Shown here: piece after piece, positions 1 through 5,728 of the stretch
Layout of the letters: each line of letters begins with the position of its first letter
Numbering within the stretch: the stretch's first letter is position 1
Assembly: GCA_016203215.1 (NCBI GenBank)
Contig: JACQNF010000047.1
Span: forward strand, 1-6,620
From: Candidatus Woesearchaeota archaeon
Lineage (GTDB): Archaea; Nanobdellota; Nanobdellia; Woesearchaeales; GW2011-AR9
Direction of reading: 5' to 3'
DNA: 6,620 nucleotides
Notes under the pieces: generated by a model
Seen by the model: the letters and a program-made list of their open reading frames with translations, nothing else
The model's database searches: none
Told to the model about the DNA's origin: nothing
Position numbers and translations under genes: made by a program

Positions 1-327
1 GAATTAAAGCACGGGCCAATCGCGTTGATCTCAGAAACAATGCCTACATTTGCAATCTGCCCAGAGAGTGGAACCTATGAAAAAACATTTTCGAATATCC
101 AAGAGATCAAAGCGCGACAGGGAAAGATCATTGCTCTTGCCACAGAAGGCGATGAGAAAATCAGGAAGATCAGCGATGACGTGCTCTTCCTTCCCAGAAC
201 CGATGAGATCCTCACGCCGCTGTTGGCAATACTTCCTCTTCAATTATTTGCATACCATCTCGCGGCAGCACGCGGCTGTGATATTGATCGACCACGAAAT
301 CTAGCGAAGAGTGTAACCGTGGAGTGA
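1..327 (+). CDS. glmS: Glutamine-fructose-6-phosphate aminotransferase (isomerizing), C-terminal fragment
   Basis: This is the last 108 residues of GlmS, which makes glucosamine-6-phosphate from fructose-6-phosphate and glutamine, the first step toward UDP-GlcNAc and glycans. The frame is open from base 1 (ELKHGPIALI), so the gene begins outside the window and the ATG at 25 is internal. Three features identify it: the ELKHGPIALI segment of the second SIS (sugar isomerase) domain, the PLQLFAYHLAAARG helix, and the C-terminal tail DIDRPRNLAKSVTVE. That tail is nearly invariant in the family, and its Lys (K603 in E. coli) takes part in the isomerase site. The glutaminase domain and first SIS domain are not visible. 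The gene converges on the HAD gene with a 45-base gap that shows no clear T-run terminator. Identification is very secure. Confidence 0.96.
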   Translation, partial: ELKHGPIALISETMPTFAICPESGTYEKTFSNIQEIKARQGKIIALATEGDEKIRKISDDVLFLPRTDEILTPLLAILPLQLFAYHLAAARGCDIDRPRNLAKSVTVE

Positions 328-372
328 ATGGGAGAAGACAGAAGAAGCCACAGAGCAGAAAGCAGGATGGAA

Positions 373-1119
373 TCACACCCGATAAAAACGATCTTTTGGA
401 ACACCTGCGGGAGAAAGATACTCATCTTCTTTGTCACCAATATAATAGAACGGCGCGTTCTCTCCATGACGAAAAAATTCCTGTTTGTTCTGGTTGATGC
501 AATGAATGATAAATGCGCCATACTGTTCTTCCGGAATGACCGTCATCGCCGCAATCTTTTTCAGCTCAGCACGACTAACACGACGATGAATTGCTCCCTC
601 TTTGTTGATCAGAAGAACTGTTGCATCAGGACGCCACACCCCGACAGTGATTGCTAATTGGTCTCCAAAGAGAACGTCAACATGGGCGATAATCTCTTCA
701 ACAGAACAGGAAAGAGCAGATAGCCGTGCTTGAACATCTTTTCTCTGGACAAATCGGCGGATTAAGGAAAGTATATTCCGCGAAAGAATAATCAGTTCGA
801 TAGAGGCGTTGCCTTCTTGCCGCTTAATTTTCTCAATCATCGCGGCCCACCGAGGATTGATCGTCAGCTTTTCTGCTACCCGATCAAGCGCCTCAAGATC
901 AAAATAGAAGAATATCTTGTAGAAATGATCGGTCTTGCCGGTCATCTTGTAAAGAACATACCGATACACGGTCTTGCTAAAGAAACCGGGCAGGAAAAAC
1001 CATCCGAAGGTCTTTTTGTAGAATCGGATCATTTCCCGCGCAAAAATCTTAGCAGAATCTTCTGTGATCATCGTCTCGTCAAAATCAGTATAGACAAGCA
1101 CTTTCTTACGGACAACCAT
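373..1119 (-). CDS. HAD-superfamily hydrolase (phosphoserine phosphatase-like)
   Basis: This is a complete 248-residue protein of the haloacid dehalogenase fold, probably a cytoplasmic Mg-dependent phosphatase. Motif I is DFDET near the N-terminus: D12 would be the nucleophile and D14 the acid/base. Motif II is the Ser in LILSRN-like context (S113). A candidate motif III Lys is K173 (NKEG). Motif IV is GDKEDE with D229 and D232. About 90 residues, helical in character and rich in aromatic residues, sit between motifs I and II, which suggests a C1-type cap as in phosphoserine phosphatase relatives (HAD-IB). The substrate cannot be told from sequence. The ATG at 1119 is favoured because a TATA-like box lies 26-33 bases upstream, giving a leaderless or nearly leaderless transcript. 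The gene is divergent from the Mre11-like gene across a 122-base gap. Superfamily assignment is confident; the exact reaction is unknown. Confidence 0.82.
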   Translation of the reverse strand: MVVRKKVLVYTDFDETMITEDSAKIFAREMIRFYKKTFGWFFLPGFFSKTVYRYVLYKMTGKTDHFYKIFFYFDLEALDRVAEKLTINPRWAAMIEKIKRQEGNASIELIILSRNILSLIRRFVQRKDVQARLSALSCSVEEIIAHVDVLFGDQLAITVGVWRPDATVLLINKEGAIHRRVSRAELKKIAAMTVIPEEQYGAFIIHCINQNKQEFFRHGENAPFYYIGDKEDEYLSPAGVPKDRFYRV

Positions 1120-1144
1120 GACAAGAGAAAGAAGATTTTCGAAC

Positions 1145-1152
1145 TATAAAAA
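1145..1152 (-). promoter_or_regulatory. TATA-like promoter box for the HAD gene
   Basis: On the minus strand this reads TTTTTATA. Its centre is about 29 bases before the ATG at 1119, so transcription should start at or a few bases before the start codon. No Shine-Dalgarno site lies between. Confidence 0.55.
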
Positions 1153-1213
1153 CTATGCGAAAGTACGTATAAAGATAACCGAGTGATGTCATTTACTATA
1201 CCACAATAATCAA

Positions 1214-1219
1214 TATAAA
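1214..1219 (+). promoter_or_regulatory. TATA box for the Mre11-like gene
   Basis: TATAAA is centred about 25 bases upstream of the ATG at 1242, the archaeal spacing between TATA box and transcription start. The mRNA is therefore predicted to be leaderless. A second TATAAAG at 1168-1174 is too far upstream for the same start, but could serve a leadered transcript. Confidence 0.6.
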
Positions 1220-1241
1220 CACGCCGTACGCAGAATTCCTC

Positions 1242-2486
1242 ATGAAATACGCTCATCTCGGGGACCTTCATTTAGGGGCTTGGCGTTACCAAAAGATGCG
1301 AGATCTCTCCACGAAAGCGTTCCTCACTGCTATCGACCGGTGTATAGAATTGAATGTTGATTTCATCTTATTCACAGGAGATCTCTTCAACACGTCACTC
1401 CCTTCACTAGATACGCTTAAAATCGTAACGAAGAAACTCAAAGAACTTCAGGACAAGAACATCCCCGTCTACACGATCGCAGGATCGCATGATTTCTCTC
1501 CGAGCGGGAAAACGATGATCGATGTCCTCGAGAGCGCCGGATTACTAACAAACGTCTGCAAGGGAAAAGTCAATCCTGAAACAAAAGAATTACAATTACG
1601 ATTCACTATCGATCGAAAAACGGGTGCGAGAATAACTGGCGTCCTTGGTCGAAGAGGATTACTTGACAAAACATACTACGAAAATTTAGAGAGGGAATCA
1701 CTAGAACGAGAGCCAGGATACAAGATTTTTATGTTCCACACCACGATTTCTGAGCTTCTCCCAGAACATCTCGCCATGATGGAATCACAGCCGATCTCCA
1801 TTTTTCCGCAACGATTCAACTATTATGCTGGAGGGCACATCCATCATCCCACAAAAAAAGAGATTGAAGGATACGGAACAATTACGTACAGCGGCGCGCT
1901 ATTTCCAAACAATTTCCAGGAGATCGAAAAATACGGCCATGGCGGCTTTTACGTTATTGACGTAGACCACGGCTTCCCGCGAGCGGCATCTCAACACGTG
2001 GAATGGATCCCAGTAAAGATTGCCGAGCACATCCCCCTAGTCTTTGATTGCACTGGAAAATCACCAGACACTGTCGCATCAGAAATTCTCACACAGCTGG
2101 AGCGTGACGTCACAAACTGCATTATAACTCTCCGTTTGAAAGGAACAGTCCATCACGGAAAAGCAGGAGAAATCAACTTTAAGGACATTTTCGAACAGCT
2201 CTACATCAGAGGAGCATATTTTGTACTTCGAAATACAGCAAAATTACAATCAGAAGAATTCGAAGAAGTAAGAATCAATGAGAATACAGAAAATATCGAA
2301 GAGACGATTATCGCTGAACACCTGCAACAAACATCGTTCTTGGAGCAAGGAAAAGAGAAACAATTGACTCACGATCTTCTCATCGCGCTGAACACAACAA
2401 AACAGGAAGGAGAAAACAGCGCTGATTTTCAAGCTCGTATCGAAGCAGGGGTAAGCCGGCTCTTTGAAGTAGATGAAAAAGGATAG
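1242..2486 (+). CDS. mre11: Mre11/SbcD-like DNA repair nuclease (metallophosphoesterase)
   Basis: This 414-residue protein has the calcineurin-like phosphoesterase core of Mre11, the dimanganese nuclease that works with Rad50 on DNA double-strand breaks. Visible motifs, in order, are GDLHLG (D8, H10), GDLFN (D47, N50), AGSHD (S82, H83), MFHTTISE (H166) and GGHIHHP (H199, H201). A region at about 255-335 fits the position of the capping/DNA-binding domain. The charged, helix-prone tail (about 370-414) sits where Mre11 binds Rad50. Length matches archaeal Mre11 proteins (roughly 370-430). Motif III is usually GNHD; here the metal-binding Asn is Ser, an oddity in an otherwise intact site. No rad50, herA or nurA lies in the window: the next gene is convergent, so any partner gene must be elsewhere. 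The start is set by the motif I position and the leaderless promoter. An SbcD-like phosphoesterase with another role is possible. Confidence 0.87.
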   Translation: MKYAHLGDLHLGAWRYQKMRDLSTKAFLTAIDRCIELNVDFILFTGDLFNTSLPSLDTLKIVTKKLKELQDKNIPVYTIAGSHDFSPSGKTMIDVLESAGLLTNVCKGKVNPETKELQLRFTIDRKTGARITGVLGRRGLLDKTYYENLERESLEREPGYKIFMFHTTISELLPEHLAMMESQPISIFPQRFNYYAGGHIHHPTKKEIEGYGTITYSGALFPNNFQEIEKYGHGGFYVIDVDHGFPRAASQHVEWIPVKIAEHIPLVFDCTGKSPDTVASEILTQLERDVTNCIITLRLKGTVHHGKAGEINFKDIFEQLYIRGAYFVLRNTAKLQSEEFEEVRINENTENIEETIIAEHLQQTSFLEQGKEKQLTHDLLIALNTTKQEGENSADFQARIEAGVSRLFEVDEKG

Positions 2487-2503
2487 GAAAAATAAGAAAA
2501 AAT
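2487..2503 (-). terminator. T-rich terminator of the cysteine-rich/anchor gene pair
   Basis: Read on the minus strand, the stretch contains two T-runs (six T's, then five) separated by a few bases, 20-36 bases after the stop codon at 2523. Archaeal termination commonly uses such T-tracts without a stable hairpin. The site lies in the 36-base convergent gap just past the mre11 stop. Confidence 0.5.
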
Positions 2504-2522
2504 TCTTACCAAGTCAAGAACC

Positions 2523-2708
2523 TTACCGACGGCGTAGATACACCAGCAGACTCACAAGGATTACCACAACAACAAAGCCACTGATGAGTGCCCAGAAAAC
2601 AACGCTTCCAAGAAGAGATTGAGCAACTTCTTGCGGTGTTGGAACTGTCTTGTCCAACGATGGCATTCCGCCTTCCGTGTCTTCTGAAGGCTGTTCAGGT
2701 TGTGGCAC
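2523..2708 (-). CDS. C-terminal stalk and transmembrane anchor, probably the second half of a frame-shifted surface protein
   Basis: The ORF has 61 codons and opens at a GTG inside the end of the cysteine-rich ORF (14-base overlap, +1 frame). It encodes an acidic, Pro/Ser/Glu-rich linker (PQPEQPSEDTEGG), then one strong transmembrane segment (about residues 33-57, rich in V, L, F) and a LRRR end. By the positive-inside rule the linker faces outside and the Arg tail the cytoplasm, yet the ORF has no signal sequence of its own. No Shine-Dalgarno site precedes the GTG. The ORF2 frame has a TAA at 2721-2723, so it can only be entered downstream of there. It therefore reads as the membrane anchor of the upstream exported domain, joined by a frameshift. 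A separate small tail-anchored protein made by coupled reinitiation is the alternative. That this frame is coding is likely; how it is expressed is open. Confidence 0.6.
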   Translation of the reverse strand: MPQPEQPSEDTEGGMPSLDKTVPTPQEVAQSLLGSVVFWALISGFVVVVILVSLLVYLRRR

Positions 2709-2720
2709 AAAGGGATTTAT
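2695..2720 (-). other. Frame-change junction in the cysteine-rich surface protein gene
   Basis: This is the only stretch where the two frames are both open: the downstream frame has TAA just before it, and the upstream frame ends in TGA at 2695-2697. The minus strand here contains AAATCCCTTTGTG, where a CTT codon followed by T could slip +1 to TTT. Removing one base from CAACC further on would read smoothly as ...LCATPEQPSEDTEGG. The sequence alone cannot separate a sequencing or assembly error, a recent mutation, programmed frameshifting and coupled reinitiation. Confidence 0.5.
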
Positions 2721-3279
2721 TTAAATCACCACAGGATATTCCTCCCGGATTACCAGTACAGCTAGGACTTTCCCAATTACATCCACTGATATTCTGACAG
2801 ATGGTCTCAGATACCACTGCTTGACAGCTCGGGTTCTGAACCGCGGCCTGGGAAGGAATGTAGCAATTGCTGCCACTCGAATTCCAGATGCATTGATAAG
2901 ACGCATGACACGCGCTTTCGTCGCCATCAAAATCAGTACAGCTGTCGCCATAGAAATTACCACCCACCGGATTGCAGGAGCTGGTGCCCTCGGTCCACGC
3001 ACAAGAGAGGTTTACATTATAGGTGGTATTCAAAGTTGTACACGTCGTTTCATCGGTACCGTCTGCAAGGTAACATGTAACTTCTTGACACCAAGAGTAC
3101 CCGCCGTCCTCTCGCCAAAAGCAGCCGTTAGAATTGCATGTTGATTGCGAGGAATAGGAGGGACAATTTGAAAGAGCTGAAGGACTAACTATGGAGGAAG
3201 ACGCCATCATCGAGAGGACAATAATCAAAGAAATAAACACGAGAAAAAACACAAAAGTCTTGCTAGGATTTAATTTCAC
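2695..3279 (-). CDS. Exported cysteine-rich repeat protein (surface domain)
   Basis: I do not recognise the family. From the favoured start the protein is 194 residues. It begins MKLNPSK, followed by a hydrophobic segment (about 8-25) typical of a signal peptide or N-terminal anchor. The rest has 18 cysteines arranged in four repeats of C-x8-10-C-x4-12-C-x-W...C, beginning at Cys 39, 69, 114 and 152. In every repeat the third Cys is followed by x-W (FW, AW, IW, NW). A fifth repeat starts at Cys 183 but has only its first two cysteines before TGA. Even numbers of Cys per repeat suggest disulfides outside the cell. Several N-X-S/T sequons suggest glycosylation. The frame is open from a GTG at 3288, but AAGGTG at 3286-3291 makes a good ribosome binding site six bases before the GTG at 3279, which I prefer. 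The missing C-terminal anchor lies in the overlapping +1 frame. Confidence 0.75.
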   Translation of the reverse strand: MKLNPSKTFVFFLVFISLIIVLSMMASSSIVSPSALSNCPSYSSQSTCNSNGCFWREDGGYSWCQEVTCYLADGTDETTCTTLNTTYNVNLSCAWTEGTSSCNPVGGNFYGDSCTDFDGDESACHASYQCIWNSSGSNCYIPSQAAVQNPSCQAVVSETICQNISGCNWESPSCTGNPGGISCGDLNKSLCATT

Positions 3280-3285
3280 GTACAC

Positions 3286-3291
3286 CACCTT
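3286..3291 (-). promoter_or_regulatory. Shine-Dalgarno site deciding the cysteine-rich gene's GTG start
   Basis: The minus strand reads AAGGTG, of which AGGTG can pair with the archaeal 16S rRNA 3' end (…CACCTCCT). It ends six bases before the GTG at 3279, good spacing. It overlaps the alternative GTG at 3288, which argues against that start. Confidence 0.5.
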
Positions 3292-3325
3292 TTCTTATGT
3301 TCGGACCCTACAACATGAGCCCGAA

Positions 3326-3335
3326 TATAAAATAA
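3326..3335 (-). promoter_or_regulatory. TATA-like box for the cysteine-rich gene
   Basis: On the minus strand this reads TTATTTTATA. A start about 25 bases downstream would fall near 3304, giving a leader of about 25 bases to the GTG at 3279 with room for the Shine-Dalgarno site. A further AT-rich stretch (CTTAAATAG) at 3350-3358 is an alternative. Confidence 0.45.
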
Positions 3336-3392
3336 GAAGAGAACAGATACTATTTAAGTTTTTCGCGTGTCTCGAGTTGAAACAAACACAGA

Positions 3393-3407
3393 AATGTCCG
3401 TGACATT
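3393..3407. promoter_or_regulatory. Inverted repeat, possible operator in a divergent promoter region
   Basis: AATGTCcgtGACATT has perfect 6-base arms and a 3-base spacer. It lies about 30-45 bases upstream of the pgk TATA box, between the two divergent promoters. The position and dyad suit a dimeric transcription regulator, but no second copy was found in the window and the role is inferred only from symmetry and position. Confidence 0.3.
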
Positions 3408-3435
3408 AACAAGGAGTGCATTTAACACCCCTAGA

Positions 3436-3444
3436 TTTATATAT
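3436..3444 (+). promoter_or_regulatory. TATA box for pgk
   Basis: TTTATATAT is centred about 25 bases before the ATG at 3465. The predicted transcript starts at or next to the ATG and is leaderless. No Shine-Dalgarno sequence is seen before the start. Confidence 0.6.
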
Positions 3445-3464
3445 TTCTGTTCATTCGTCAACAG

Positions 3465-4667
3465 ATGCGCCGATTTGTTCTCACAGAATTTCCTCTCGCA
3501 GAAAGACGTGTGTTTCTCAGAGTTGATTTCAACGTGCCACTCAAAGGAGATATGATCCTTAACGAACGGAAGATCATCGCTTCGCTCCCAACGATAGGGC
3601 TTCTTCTGGAAAAAAAATGCACGGTCATCCTTGCAACCCATCTTGGTCGACCAGAAGGAAAAAGAGTAAAGGGATTACAAACGGCATTATTGATAGAGTC
3701 GTTACGACGGCATCTGCCTAACACTCCCATCATTGCCCTCCCCGACTGTATTGGAAAAAGCGTCAGAGATGCGATCGTCAACGGAAATCATGAAAGCATC
3801 TATCTCTTGGAGAATTTACGATTTTACAAAGAAGAAGAGGAAAATGACCTTGCCTTTGCCCATGCTCTCGCAGATCTCGCAGAATTTTATGTAAATGACG
3901 CGTTCGGCGTCCATTCCGCACATGCTTCCGTCGATGCCATCACGCGCTTTCTGCCGAGCGCTGCAGGATTTCTTGTCGAACGAGAGCTGCTCCAATTAAG
4001 CAAAGCATTGCAGCCCGAACGCCCTGCAGCGTGGATCATGGGAGGTGCAAAACTAGACAAAGTGGATCTTATTCAACAAGCATTACGAAATGCGGACCAA
4101 ATCCTAGTGGGAGGTGCATTGGCGTTTTCCTTCCTCCGAGCCAAAGGATACCAAGTAGGTCATTCAAAAGTAGACCAAGAATCAATTACGATTGCAGAAA
4201 AGATTCTCAGAAAGCGGGAAGCACGAAAAATAATCTTGCCCCTCGACTTCGTCGCTGCCAAGTCCTTTTCTCAAACTACAAAGACAGAAATCGTCTCTTT
4301 CGGTGAGATTGAACCAGACCAAATCTGCCTCGATCTCGGGCCACGGACAATTACTCTTTTTAAGCAACAGCTGCGACAGGCGAAAACAATCGTCTGGAAC
4401 GGCCCTTTGGGATACTTCGAATGGGCAAAATTCGCCACAGCTACCCGAGAGATTGCCCGTTACATTGCATCATTAACCGCGACAACCATCTGTGGCGGAG
4501 GCGAGACCGCAGAGGCGATCGAACGCTATCACGTCCAAGATAAGATGACCCACGTTTCAACAGGTGGGGGAGCAGCTCTCCTCTTCTTGTCTGGGAAGAA
4601 GATTCCTGCAATCACGGCGTTAGAAAAGAATTACTTGAAATTCAAGAGAAAAATCTTGAGAGATTAG
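3465..4667 (+). CDS. pgk: Phosphoglycerate kinase
   Basis: This 400-residue enzyme interconverts 1,3-bisphosphoglycerate + ADP and 3-phosphoglycerate + ATP in glycolysis and gluconeogenesis, and its length is normal. Family motifs are visible throughout: RVDFNVP (R19, D21, N23), THLGRPEGK (H59, R62), LLENLRF (R119), VNDAFG, GGAKLDK (K196, K199), WNGPLGYFEW, CGGGETAE and the phosphate-binding HVSTGGGA (365-369). Two positions differ from the usual pattern. The region normally written HRAHAS reads HSAHAS, with one residue fewer after DAFG, so a 3-phosphoglycerate-binding Arg (R168 in yeast) appears to be Ser151. The usual GGGDT is GGGET. The N-terminal motif RVDFNVP is the form I associate with bacterial enzymes rather than the RVDINSPID form of methanogens. 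The ATG is supported by the leaderless promoter. The gene stands alone and converges with the coiled-coil gene. Confidence 0.96.
   Translation: MRRFVLTEFPLAERRVFLRVDFNVPLKGDMILNERKIIASLPTIGLLLEKKCTVILATHLGRPEGKRVKGLQTALLIESLRRHLPNTPIIALPDCIGKSVRDAIVNGNHESIYLLENLRFYKEEEENDLAFAHALADLAEFYVNDAFGVHSAHASVDAITRFLPSAAGFLVERELLQLSKALQPERPAAWIMGGAKLDKVDLIQQALRNADQILVGGALAFSFLRAKGYQVGHSKVDQESITIAEKILRKREARKIILPLDFVAAKSFSQTTKTEIVSFGEIEPDQICLDLGPRTITLFKQQLRQAKTIVWNGPLGYFEWAKFATATREIARYIASLTATTICGGGETAEAIERYHVQDKMTHVSTGGGAALLFLSGKKIPAITALEKNYLKFKRKILRD
4642..4659 (-). terminator. Possible hairpin/T-run terminator of the coiled-coil gene
   Basis: On the minus strand, TCAAGA and TCTTGA form perfect 6-base arms around a loop that includes five T's. 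It lies 46-63 bases past the coiled-coil gene's stop, inside the 3' end of pgk on the other strand. It may be incidental to the Lys-rich pgk C-terminus. Confidence 0.2.
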
Positions 4668-4690
4668 CCGAGAACGAAACAATGCCTCTC

Positions 4691-4718
4691 TTAGAGTGTG
4701 ATTTTTAGAGTGTGATTG
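4691..4718. repeat. 14-base tandem duplication over a stop codon
   Basis: TTAGAGTGTGATTT at 4691-4704 is followed directly by TTAGAGTGTGATTG at 4705-4718, matching at 13 of 14 bases. The right copy holds the last codons and TAA stop of the coiled-coil gene; the left copy lies in the convergent gap after pgk. The five T's at 4702-4706, created at the junction, might also end pgk transcription. Confidence 0.8.
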
Positions 4719-5583
4719 ACACTTTCCTCTGCAAGGCAGAACTCACGAGCATTTCCAGCTGTTCAATTAATTCCTGCTGTTGCTCCTCTGTATCTCTTCT
4801 TTCCACCTCTAGATCTGCCAATGCTTTTTCTAACTTTTCCGCCTGTTGCCGGTGGTGCTGTAACCAATAATCAGCATCATCTACTTTTTGCAACAAATCT
4901 CGACGGATGACTTCTTGAGAGACGGAAGCCAATTCCTGCCGGAGAGCAAGACAATCTTGTTGAATCGCTGTTATCGCAGATGGCCCAATCTCTTGAAGAG
5001 CAGCGTATACTTTCTCCCAATCCCGCAGGGAAACGGTCAATTGATGAGAGTCGAGTGCGGCCTGGATTGCTTTTAGTTGAAGAACAATCCGTAATTCTTT
5101 ATCTTCGACCAGCGTTTTGATCGGATCAAAAAAATAGTGCGCAAGCAAAGAGGTGCTGAAAACAGCATTTTCCGGCCTTTCCACTGTTTGACGTAAGATC
5201 AGAAAAACGGAATCAAGGGTATCGCGATGGTGACGTAGTTTTTCTTGTACATGATCTCGGCGCTTCTTTAATTCAAGAAGATGCTGGTAATGCGGGTCAA
5301 GCTGAAATTGAGAGAATTCAAGCTCTTTCAGTTGAACTGCTTCTTGGACACGTTGCAAGCGCTGAGAATAATCGACGAACCGCTGCTGACATTGCGCGAG
5401 AAAAGTATTTAATCGAGATATTTGTTGAGACAGTTTTGTGATCTGAGATACATTCTCAGGAGAGAATTGCTCTTGTTCAAACCATGTCTGGAATGAAGAA
5501 AAGATAATGGAGAGTGCTTCCTGCGCAGAAAAAGATTGTTCTTCCGGTAACCGCTCAGAACGAAGTTTTCCTATCCACCCCAT
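4705..5583 (-). CDS. Coiled-coil protein of unknown function
   Basis: This complete 292-residue protein belongs to no family I recognise. It begins MGWIGKLRSER and has no signal peptide or membrane segment, so it is probably cytoplasmic. Residues about 42-130 are rich in Q, L, E and R with heptad-like spacing and look like a long coiled coil. A less regular middle (about 135-205, LLAHYFFDPIKTLVEDKELRIV) may be a small folded domain. A second long coil runs from about 205 to 282 and is very rich in Glu and Gln (EEQQQELIEQLEML). Coil-domain-coil is a shape shared by scaffold, SMC-like and ESCRT-like proteins, but no ATPase motif or other signature is present, so no function is proposed. The ATG at 5583 fits a TATA-like box 23-30 bases upstream. 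It follows the YchF-like gene on the same strand after 145 bases, with its own promoter, so it is probably not co-transcribed. Confidence 0.75.
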   Translation of the reverse strand: MGWIGKLRSERLPEEQSFSAQEALSIIFSSFQTWFEQEQFSPENVSQITKLSQQISRLNTFLAQCQQRFVDYSQRLQRVQEAVQLKELEFSQFQLDPHYQHLLELKKRRDHVQEKLRHHRDTLDSVFLILRQTVERPENAVFSTSLLAHYFFDPIKTLVEDKELRIVLQLKAIQAALDSHQLTVSLRDWEKVYAALQEIGPSAITAIQQDCLALRQELASVSQEVIRRDLLQKVDDADYWLQHHRQQAEKLEKALADLEVERRDTEEQQQELIEQLEMLVSSALQRKVSITL

Positions 5584-5605
5584 GTCTTTTTGCAGAAGAA
5601 AGAGG

Positions 5606-5613
5606 ATATTTAA
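5606..5613 (-). promoter_or_regulatory. TATA-like box for the coiled-coil gene
   Basis: The minus strand reads TTAAATAT, centred about 26 bases before the ATG at 5583, predicting a leaderless transcript. Apart from this box, the 145-base gap from 5584 to 5728 shows nothing I can name. Confidence 0.55.
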
Positions 5614-5728
5614 TGATTGTGGTGGTCAAAGCTCTGTAGAAATGGTCATCACCGCGGCCGATATCAGGGATGTCATGAGAAGCTCCTGCCAAAACGAGGC
5701 TATAGCCAAATTTAAGACCAAACCAGAA

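Noticed and set aside
328..657. A 109-codon plus-strand open frame right after glmS.
   Set aside because: It is antisense to the HAD gene, including motif IV; the translation looks like a non-coding shadow.
2721..3002. A 93-codon minus-strand frame inside the cysteine-rich gene, and a 107-codon plus-strand frame at 2821-3144.
   Set aside because: Both are Arg/Ala-rich shadows of the cysteine-repeat coding frame, with no start signals or motifs.
3265..3288. The GTG at 3288 as the start of the cysteine-rich protein.
   Set aside because: It overlaps the best Shine-Dalgarno sequence, while the GTG three codons later has that site at proper spacing and gives a normal Met-Lys signal-peptide start.
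3354..3641. A 95-codon minus-strand frame over the pgk promoter and 5' end.
   Set aside because: It is antisense to the RVDFNVP and HLGRP coding region of pgk and covers promoter sequence; no motif supports it.
5614..5700. Possible box C/D small RNA on the minus strand: a GTGATGA box with a CTGA about ten bases before it.
   Set aside because: The order is D-like then C-like, and no CTGA follows the GTGATGA at a usable distance. No terminal stem could be drawn.
5555..5728. Open stretch of 57 codons directly after, and in frame with, the TGA stop of the YchF-like gene (possible read-through or recoding).
   Set aside because: The TGS domain already ends at the normal place. The extension overlaps the promoter and start of the next gene in another frame, it resembles no domain I know, and an open run of this length is not rare at this base composition.
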